Part shown: piece after piece, positions 55,540 through 64,000 of the stretch
Layout of the letters: the number at the start of each line of letters is the position of its first letter
How positions within the stretch are numbered: the first letter of the stretch is position 1
Origin: Mucor racemosus
Taxonomy: Eukaryota > Mucoromycota > Mucoromycetes > Mucorales > Mucoraceae
Length of the DNA stretch: 64,000 nucleotides
Assembly (NCBI GenBank): GCA_027405735.1
Contig: JAPEHQ010000009.1
Span: 1,612,001-1,676,000, forward strand
Direction of reading: 5' to 3'
Position numbers and translations under genes: made by a program
The notes under the pieces: generated by a model
Seen by the model: only the letters and a program-made list of their open reading frames with translations
Databases searched by the model: none
Told to the model about the DNA's origin: nothing

Positions 55540-56765
55540 TTCAAAATCGGAGCATGCCCTCTTTTCTATAACTAACCTCATACTAAACACTTTTTAGGAT
55601 ATATTTTAAGCACCGTAAAATAGATATGAACTGATTGCATTATGTTACCAGTTACTAAATTTATTTTATGTCTTACAGAAGAATAAAACACGCGTAAAAT
55701 TCACTGCGTTTTCCTTGAAAACTGGGACTCACTTTTCATTCCTGCTCTACTTTTTTTTTTCACTAAATAATATCAAAAACAAATTATATGCCCATGTACC
55801 TGAAATAATCAACTTTAATCCAAAAACAACTACCCCCAAAATATCTTATTTTTTGCAGTTGTAACTTTTCTAGTGCTAATGTTTCAGATTTTTACAGGTA
55901 TCTCACTACTAAAAATCAAAAACTTTGGGCCTGAATATCTCTGCAAAGAATTAAGTCATGCTAACATTTTTTTAATAATAAAACTTAGTTGCTTTGACGT
56001 GCTCTATAACATATTTTAATATGAAAAAATTCTGAATACCTTTTTTTTTTATTCCATTTTTTGACATTTTTGTAGTAGATTTCAAAATATTTATTAAATT
56101 GAGCAGTACTGTTTTTATATTCATGTTATTGATCTCGTTGAGCTCTCTCGGATCCAACTTAGTTTTTTTAAAACTATTGATTTTTCGTGGACATATCCTC
56201 AAAAATATGTACAAAAAGATATTTTCATTTCTAACCTCAATTTTTCCCTTGTATACCCTAATCCCAAATTCTGAATTTCAAAATATTTTGGACAAAAATC
56301 TCGTTTTCTCTAAGAAAAATGCAGCTATAAGGTTCAGTAATGGCTCGATAGATAGATACTTTGTTTCCACAGTATTTCCATTACTTATACTTAAAAAACA
56401 TTTATAAAAAACGATGTGTACCTTAAAGAAACCTTCAAAAGTTCAGTCGCATTTTACGCAAAACTTAATGCGAAACATTTTCTTGAATTTTATTTAGATG
56501 GATGTAAATCCAAAAATGTACAAAAACTATTTGATATGTTATTTCAACTTACTTTGCAGTTTATGAGCTACTAAACAATTCTGTTTTTTGAATCATTTTC
56601 GAACATTTTTTCGGTCGATTTTACAAATCGATTTTGGAACTCAGTTATTATAGGTTTAAGCTGTAATATGAACTATTGTTTTGATTATCCCGACAAAAAG
56701 TCAATATTTTTCGCTGAAACAAAAAATACAGAATAGCTTTTAGTGGAATTTGATGCATCATTCTT
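55540..56765 (-). repeat. Family B repeat, copy B4
   Basis: Complement of B1 and B2, from TTCAAAATCGGAGCATGC at the left edge to about 56765. Uninterrupted, roughly 1.2 kb, and therefore the best guide to the unit length. It contains a minus-strand frame at 55972-56214 related to the B1 frame. Confidence 0.77.
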
Positions 56766-57769
56766 AATTGGATGTCAAATCCAAAAGTAAAACAATAGCT
56801 CAGGAACCGAAACTCAAGTCAATTAAACATCAACGGAACCACTGTCCCAGCATGATGTTTCAGCGTGATACTGTATTACAGCATGGTATTAAAGCATGAG
56901 GTTCCACCATCATGCCACATTAGTACAGATAACACCTAAAATTATCCTTATCACTTATCACTTATCACATCATCATCTCCCTCAACTTAATTAATATATA
57001 AACCCTCTTTATTTCCATTTAATAAGCGATATTTCTTTGCAGTGGAATTACATGCTAAAAACGCTTGAAAATAATAAAACAACCTACATCTCAAGTGTCG
57101 CTCATAAAATCTGATGCCACTTGAAATGTGAACAACACTAATAAACAAACGCTTCAATTGAACACAATAACAAACGCATGCTAAAAATATGAAATACCTT
57201 TTTGAACCATACATGTCGTGTAGATGATACTGTAGCACCCTTGATCATGGCGCAATCAATTACACAAATGACATGTATATCAAAACAGGATTCTATCCAA
57301 ATCAATAATAATAATAAACAAAGATACCAATTTAGTCAACTGCTCATCTATAATATTGAAGTTGCACTATCAATATAAATAAGGTTCAAGCATATAAAAA
57401 CTACCCCTTAAAATCAAGGTTACATAATAAAATAAATATAACAATAATAAACAAAACAACCATTTCCCAAAAGGTCAATATTGTCACACTGGACACCAAT
57501 CCCTTATGGTCCATGCTCTACACAATTTACCCCTTAAAATATTAAATCAATAACAATATACTCAAAACTGGAAGATTACTAAATATACATCCATTCAATT
57601 CTGATGGTATCCAAGTTCTCCAAATCACTATAAATACCCCCATACTTTTTCAATTGTTTTAAATCGTCAGAAATCTTTTGTAATAAAAATTTTAGCTGAT
57701 TATAATTGTATTTCTACTGTTTTATGTTTATGTTTTTTTATTTTAGTAACAAACTTTGTTTTTACTGCA
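56766..57769. other. Intergenic; possible degenerate LTR and short AGCATGA-type repeats
   Basis: 56840-56900 holds several variants of CAGCATGATG. 56955-56975 holds a (TTATCAC)3-like tract. A TGTAGCACCC start at 57231 and a TATA-like CTATAAATACCCCC at about 57630 suggest an LTR, but no end or duplication could be fixed. Confidence 0.35.
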
Positions 57770-59406
57770 ACGATTATCACCATTTGTAAGTATGTTTATA
57801 GCTATAATTTTTGCAGCAACAATGGCTTTTGCTCGAGCATAAACGTAAATAACACTCACTGCTTAAATTTATATGCAATAAGCCAAATCTTAAGATCACA
57901 GATGTTACTTTATCACACATAAAATTTAAACAAATTAACCTTCTTTAAACTTATTATTTTAGTTTACGATTTCCAGCAGCTGTAAAAAGATTTGTTTTCA
58001 AGTATAGCTACGATCAAGACTATGGCTATTAGGCAAGACATTAGGTCATTCTTTTTTTGTGTTTCTATATCATTTGGGATTTTATCGCTTTTCTGGAACA
58101 CTTCGTGGGTTTTTAGCCAGTTCTAGCTTTTCATTGAGCAGATATAAATATCATTGCCTTCCATTTGATTTGGTAATCATCAAGAAATACGTCCAAAAAT
58201 ACAGTAGTAAATAATGATGTTTGATCTTAGAATGTGGGTAAATCAAAATATCAGTCTCCAATATACAATAAGCTGCTACCACCTATATTAAAATATTACT
58301 TCCTTGTGTTAGCATGCGTATTCAGAGAAAAGAAAAGAATACCAACTGGATAGTAGTCTGATATGTCTTATCAAACGGTGAATATATCCTTGGAATATGA
58401 AAACAAAAAGAGAGAAACAACACACGTAGAAAAGCATTTTCAAGGCTTTACATTATTTAAAGCGATTAAAATCCTGCTAAATTGCACATTTTAGCCAATG
58501 TAAAAGCAGCATTACCGCACATGAACCATCAATTAAATAAAATAGGCAATATCTGTTATCATAGAAACATGCATTTTTTCTACCAGGAAAACCGTCTGTC
58601 ATATCATAGATTTATTAGCAAATTGCAAAAGCGAGCCCCTAGAGGGATGCCGTAATTGAGAATAGCAAGATTGAATGGCAAAGTCTACTATGGTATATCT
58701 AAGTTTCAAATAAAAAGGTGTTTTTTCAACTTTTCTTATATTTAACCATGTACAATCTGAAAATTCAGATTTTGTAGCGGACATTTTCGGGGCTCATTTT
58801 ATCCTTATCAACGCTCATGATTTTTATCAAAAAACAGAAAAATCAAATTTTGATACCAAAATCAACATTTAAATATACTACATTGTGAGAGAAAATTGTA
58901 GCTATAACTAATACACATTTTATAAAAGCTTAACATCAAAAGTTAAGTAATGAAACTTTGTACTTTTGGCCCAAAAACGGTTTTTTTGTTAAAGGATTTT
59001 CATGTAATATTTTGCAATAAAAATGCTTGTTATTTTTTATTGAGCAAATAGAGCGCTAAATTCTGTATATGTGTATATTTTTTGTTCTTATAATTGGTAG
59101 TACAATTAACTCTAGATTTACAAAATCAGAAAAAAAAAATTAAAAAATATCAAAATGGATGATCTGGACAAGAATAATTTTCTAAATTAATATTCCGCTT
59201 ATAAGCCTTGTACGTCTTAAAAATAAGAGATTTTATAATACTTGCGGGCTTTTTCAAGAATTTACGATGCTGTACCCACTTAATTCAAGCTTATTACTGT
59301 GAACATTTATACACGTTAATATTGTGTGGTAGTTTATTTCATGATAATATAGTCTTGCTTTATAATTATTGCGTTAGAGATGATTTACATTAAGTTTTAG
59401 TCTTAT

Positions 59407-59634
59407 CTCTCCAAGATCATAAACCATAAGCAAAAACATGGCCATCACTGGAACCTATTGCCGCCTTTTTACCCTGTTTGTCCCAAGCCAATTTATTCAG
59501 TGCCTTACTAGAACCAACCTAAATGTACAAATGGTTCTACGGTATTTGCATTCAAATCAGATAAATTAAATTGACTGGTTCCATCTACAGTAGTATCAAA
59601 CGTATCATCAGCCTGCCTTATGATAAATGTCAAT
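59407..59634 (-). pseudogene. Dynein intermediate chain-like WD40 exon, copy in A6
   Basis: Minus strand, preceded by CTAAGTTTAG. It reads ADDTFDTTVDGTSQFNL, DLNANTVEPF, then SSKALNKLAWDKQGKKAAIG and SSDGHV. This copy keeps the most family-like middle part. The donor after GGAGAG has changed from GTAAGA to ATAAGA, and the VYVYD part is altered by an indel. Not functional. Confidence 0.67.
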
Positions 59635-59742
59635 CTAAACTTAGAAATATCCCACTGTCATTGTTTTACAGTAAGCTATGAAAAGCTTGATTTTTACTAA
59701 TACAGCAATTAAATAAAAAACAAGATGATATTAATAGCACAT

Positions 59743-60360
59743 TGTTTATGATACTGACTAAATATTGAGCTGGATTATGTAATATGTAATACTAATAATA
59801 ATGAGCACAGAAGGTATGGTTCATCGTAAGTTCTTAATAGGTTATCTGGACATGATCATTAGAGTTAGAAACTGTAAGGAATGATGCATATCAACTTTAT
59901 TTCAATTATGGAATAAGGTGGACTGATTATATTATATATTATATATTGTATTTAGTCTAAGATGATGTGACATTATTTAAGCTGAGCCAATGTAAACCTT
60001 TACCTGCGCTTCACATTGATTTTTTCTGTAATAAAGAATATTCTCCCGTTTAATCGTTTAATCGATCATCAAAAAATATTCTATCTACTTAACTTTGCCT
60101 CCTCCTTGTCGGAACTGGTTCTAGTCAATCTATTCCCATCAAAACCTTATACAACTGGTCTTTCAACTTATGAAATCAAGATATAACTATCGAATGTTAT
60201 ATCATATATCCGCGCTCCTAAAACATATAAATACCTGATCTTTATACTCATAGTTGGGCATCTTGATCCTTTTTTCCTTATACATATACGTAAATAAATA
60301 TATCTACTGTAGTCCCAATTGTATTTTAGCTGGTTATTATCTTGAGTATGTATATAAACA
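59743..60360 (+). mobile_element. Solo LTR, family D, copy D2
   Basis: A 618-bp unit, TGTTTATGATACTG...TGTATATAAACA, with a perfect 5-bp duplication CACAT at 59738-59742 and 60361-60365. The empty site is seen in A3 as TAGCATATGATGAGTATTT. A TATA-like CATATAAATACC at about 60225 suggests plus orientation. Confidence 0.87.
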
Positions 60361-60393
60361 CACATGATGAGTATTTGACATCTAAGTAAGTTT

Positions 60394-60749
60394 TGCTACA
60401 AAAACGTAATTATAAAAAAGCGATGGGAAATACAATTATAACTCTTCTAAGTTTATTCAAGGTATAAAGTAAAGCAACGATCCATCTACTCGATGGATCG
60501 TTGTGGTATTTATATTAAATGTCTAATTCAAATTACTAATGCAGTAATTTGATCTTCTTGGTTTTAAAGCTGATGGGAAAAGGGATCAGCAATTACTAAT
60601 TCAGGTTATACAATTATCTATAATTGTTGTTTGTGATTTTAAATTATAGTTAAGTTTCTATATTTCATGATCTTGGTTCTCACACCAGATTCATGTTATT
60701 CATTACTAATTCAATTTGATGTGTGAAAGACTGCCAGTAGTTCACATCA
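60394..60749 (+). mobile_element. Solo LTR, family C, copy C3
   Basis: A 356-bp unit, TGCTACAAAAACG...AGTTCACATCA, with a perfect 5-bp duplication AGTTT at 60389-60393 and 60750-60754. The first 90 bp match C1/C2; the rest diverges, so it is a sub-family. It contains the palindrome CGATCCATCTACTCGATGG followed by ATCG at 60478-60500. Confidence 0.85.
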
Positions 60750-61126
60750 AGTTTGATGAATTATGCTTTTAAACCCTTTTAAAAATCCTGAGGCAAATAC
60801 AACATCTTGGTCCTGTAATTTCTATCCATCAAAATGTTGCGATTTTTACCAATACACAATGAAGGCACTTTTTGTCTAACTTGACCTCGATGTACATTGT
60901 TGGATATCAGTTTTTTATCAGCTGTATTTCTCTAATTCATTAATGTTTGGTCGTACTGAACGATGATTTGTAGCACTGCCAAAAAAAAAAAAGAATGAAT
61001 ACTTCAAGGGTTTTCTGCAAATCAAATTACACGATTTAGTAGCAATGATTACACTTAATAAGTTTGCTTTTTGAACCTATTGATGTTAATCAGCAGAGTA
61101 ATTAGTATTTTCATTCAAAAGTAGGC

Positions 61127-61657
61127 TGTGTGTTGTATTCCACCTAGTATCATACGTTATCACCTTCTACAGTATCAATACATCTTACAATCTATTGACT
61201 ACGACATGTATTGAAGTGCAAAGTCTTAATATTAAATACAAGAAAATCCTAGCGTACCAAGTTTAATCCAGTAATTACCAAGAATGCTTGGACCTCAATT
61301 ATGACACCATATTATTTCATCCCAGCGGTTAACCAATCAAGCAGCTATCAAATCAACGTCCAAGCACATTTAGGGCAGCATTAAAACAAGACAACTCACA
61401 AGCTCTGCAAGAACGGTTAAATTATAATTGATCCATTTCAATTCATAGATTACTATCAAGCAGGTCTAATCGTTCAATTGTGCCATAAATTATATCTCAG
61501 GATCTCAATGTCAAATCAATATAAAAGACCATACTTTTATATCTAAAAAAATGATATCATGTTTTTATTATACAGTTGAAGAACTGATTCATTACTCATT
61601 TTCTTTTAATTGTATTCTTTTTTAAGTATTATTTATGAAACCTGAAAATATACGACA
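61127..61657 (+). mobile_element. LTR, family H, copy H2
   Basis: A 531-bp unit nearly identical to H1 (23683-24211), TGTGTGTTGTATTCCACC...GAAAATATACGACA. The left flank is family A at the same junction as H1; the right flank is another family A fragment. No target-site duplication. Confidence 0.62.
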
Positions 61658-62450
61658 GAAACATACATTTTTCTACCAGAAAAACCGTCTGTCATATCAT
61701 TGATTCGTTAAAAAATTGCAATAGCGAGCCCGCAGAGCGGCGCCGTAATTGAGCATCGTAGCAAGACCGAATGGCTAGGTCTGTTAGACCTTAGACTGTG
61801 GTATATATCTAAGTTTTAAATAAAAATGCGTTTTTTTTTTACTTTTCTTATATTTAACCATGTACGGTCTGAAAATTCAGATTTTGTAGCGGACATTTTC
61901 GGGGCTCATTTTATCCTTATCAACACTCATGATTTTTATCAAAAAACAGAAAAATCAAATTTTGATACCAAAATCAACGTTTGAATATACTACATTGTGA
62001 GAGAAAGTTGTAGCCATAACTAATACACATCTTATAAAAGCTTAATATCAAATGTTAAGTAATGAAACTTAGCATTTTTGGCCCAAAAACGGTTTTTTGA
62101 TTAAAGGATTTTCATGTAATATTTTGCAATAAAAATGTTTATTATTTTTTATTGAGCAAATAGAGCGCTAAATTCTTTATATGTGTATATTTTTTGTTTT
62201 ATAATTGGTAGTATAATTAATTCTAGATTTGCAAAATCAGAAAAAAAAATTAAAAAATGTCAAAATGGATGATCTGGACAAGAATAATTTTTAAAATTAA
62301 TATTCCGCTTATAAGCCTTGTACGTCTTAAAAACAAGAGATTTTACGATAATTGAGAACTTTTTCAAGAATTTACAATGCTGTACCCACCCGATTCAGGT
62401 TTATTATTGTAAAACTCTATAAATCAAATTGGTCGGTTCCATTTTCAGTA
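61658..62450 (-). repeat. Family A repeat, fragment A7
   Basis: Starts abruptly after H2 at ACATACATTTTTCTACCAG, equivalent to 58565 in A6, and runs through the core block to about 62450. It ends before the dynein-like exon. Confidence 0.75.
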
Positions 62451-62659
62451 TCAAACAAGGCGAGATGTGTAGGAAACCATTTTACATCATACACATAATT
62501 GTTTGCGTGTTTTAATGAGTAAAGAGGAGGGATAGCAGATACTTTCTAATAATATACTACAAAAGGTGGGGAGTTTTTTTTTTTTTTTAAAAAAAAAGAC
62601 GTGCTTAAACCTCATTAATATTTGTTACAAAAACATACATTTTTCAAATTAGAGAGACA
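62451..62659. other. Spacer
   Basis: Short spacer with T and A runs (62574-62598). The phrase CAGTATCAAACAAGGCGAG near 62446 may still belong to a repeat. Confidence 0.3.
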
Positions 62660-62790
62660 GTAATCAAGAGTAACGAGGTGGAGCTACCAGTCATATGATA
62701 CCTTTATTAAAAAAATCACAAAAGCCAGCCCGCAGGGCGTCGCCGTAATTGAACGTAGCAAGGTTGAACGGCTAGTTATATATGTATACC
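62660..62790 (-). repeat. Family A core block alone, fragment A8
   Basis: Only the most conserved, GC-richer part of family A is present (GCCCGCAGGGCGTCGCCGTA, then ATTGAACGTAGCAAGG, 62728-62765), without the flanking AT-rich segments in recognisable form. Confidence 0.6.
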
Positions 62791-64000
62791 AAAAAAATAT
62801 ATAATAGCTAGTCAAATCAAGCCTAGTAAACAATAGTATTCTTACAATTCAAGAAAGTCAAAGCGCAGGACTCGGTAGTGAATATATACTATAATTATTA
62901 TAGTTAATTTTAAATAGTGCCTCGATGGATAATTGATGCTTAAATTTAGATTTTTACGTAGTGGATTTGAATGATAATTAATGAAAGGTATTTGTATCTA
63001 AAGTTTTAATAATTTATGGCCATTATAGGCAGTATTTTTGATGAGTAAAATTATAAAATATTAGCTTTTTTAAATTATTCAGACTAATTAATGATGATAT
63101 TGGGCAGCTTTGAGAGCAGACGTACATCTATACATATGAGCATTATCAATGTATTTATGTACAGTATATAAGCTTGTAAATATATATTGGAAAGTATACT
63201 TATTCAAAATGTATTCATCTCATTTACAAAAAAAAAAAAATATCATTGAGAGTTGTATACGTAGATGTATAAAGATAATTTGCAACAGAATGTCGGCCGC
63301 GGTAAATAAACAGATAGCATATCCGAAATATACTCATGGATATGCATTCCGTAGTAGCACATAAAATTTTCTATACGAGATCTATGTTTACTAATACATT
63401 AACCCAATATGAATGTCTATAAATAAAAATTTGTTTACTGCATCTATTTAAAGTCTCTTATCTACATATATCTTCATTCACTACGATAAGCACCGGTTCA
63501 GACATCATTTTCAATGCGGTAGGGCTGCTGTTACTATTTACAAAGCGCAAGCTTCAAATAGCGCTTCAAGCTTAGAAAAAAGGGAAAAAAAAAAGAAGAA
63601 AGGTTACAAAAAAACCGTATCAAACAAGTTCAAAACACAAAAAATAAGACATTAAGTAACGCATTATACTCCAAGGTATCTTTTGATACTATATTTGTAT
63701 AGCTTATGTGAAGTTTTTGTAGTTTTCAACTTGACATGAGGTGTCTGAAAACTTTTTTTTTAATTTTTTTAGTAAAAGTAACATTCAAAATCGGAGCGTG
63801 CATTATCTACGCATGCAATATTTACATATAAACCATCATTAGAACGACAAGAAGCAGGGTAGTTAGTAGTAGTTATATGACAAAGGTATATTTTATATTG
63901 AACTAGTTATCGTATTTTAAAGTTGACCTTCTAGTTCAAAAACGCGAAAATATCTCGAATGCCTTTCGACGCGCTGAGTTTGAAGCAGTTGCAAGAAAGT
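62791..64000. other. Intergenic to window end, unassigned
   Basis: No gene recognised. At 63783-63800 the words TTCAAAATCGGAGCGTGC match the outer edge of B4 (55538-55555), so a B-related end may lie here. The last 60 bp are less AT-rich and could lead into a gene outside the window. Confidence 0.4.

Larger units (their letters stand above)
57770..61126 (-). repeat. Family A repeat, copy A6 (carries two solo LTRs)
   Basis: Complement of the whole family A unit, about 2.4 kb once D2 (59743-60360) and C3 (60394-60749) are removed. It contains the core block (58620-58675), the short-frame region (59208-59393) and the dynein-like exon (59407-59634). Its far end passes into LTR H2 at the same point at which A3 passes into H1. 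Confidence 0.82.

Noticed and set aside
57231..57760. LTR starting TGTAGCACCC
   Set aside because: No matching end, no target-site duplication and no second copy in the window.

Overview
The window comes from a filamentous fungus, most likely a Mucoromycota (Mucorales) species. It is AT-rich. Its genes carry short introns of about 50-75 nt with GT...AG ends, and their proteins (seipin, COQ6, DNA polymerase kappa, fungal Sec72, H-E-R bHLH factor, DHA1-type MFS transporter) are fungal in type. The species is inferred from gene style only. I saw no rRNA, recognisable tRNA, CRISPR array or bacterial-type operon.

Layout. There are three gene islands: 10.3-17.6 kb (seipin, COQ6, Pol kappa, gluconokinase), 27.6-37.4 kb (rhodanese/dual-specificity phosphatase, a polyQ/coiled-coil protein, an unknown Ser/Thr/Gln-rich protein, Sec72) and 48.8-53.1 kb (MFS transporter, bHLH factor). 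Between them lies nested repeat DNA. A decayed LINE at the left edge (1-2772) has inserted into a long repeat that I call family A. Family A recurs about eight times on both strands (2.8, 18.7, 21.6, 38.5, 44.1, 57.8, 61.7 and 62.7 kb). A second family, B (about 1.2 kb), recurs four times (8.3, 26.2, 38.2, 55.5 kb). Into these older repeats, small elements have inserted with clean target-site duplications: solo LTRs of at least six families, a hAT-type MITE, and a Tc1/mariner copy that itself carries a further insertion.

Most striking observation. Five family A copies carry the same piece of a cellular gene: one WD40-type exon that looks like the C-terminal part of cytoplasmic dynein intermediate chain. 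It is still bounded by intron-like acceptor and donor sequence and is interrupted by stops in the copies I read through. This looks like a transposable element that captured a host exon at DNA level and multiplied it. Other gene debris includes a hAT-interrupted RRM-like gene whose frame is restored exactly when the insertion is removed, and a frameshifted F-box fragment.

How the genes work together. They are housekeeping genes with no common pathway. COQ6 and Pol kappa are divergent across about 210 bp and may share a promoter region. COQ6 and seipin lie head-to-tail on the minus strand. The MFS gene has a striking tandem repeat of about 42 bp just upstream of its TATA box. Exon boundaries were assigned by eye from splice signals, phase and family conservation.
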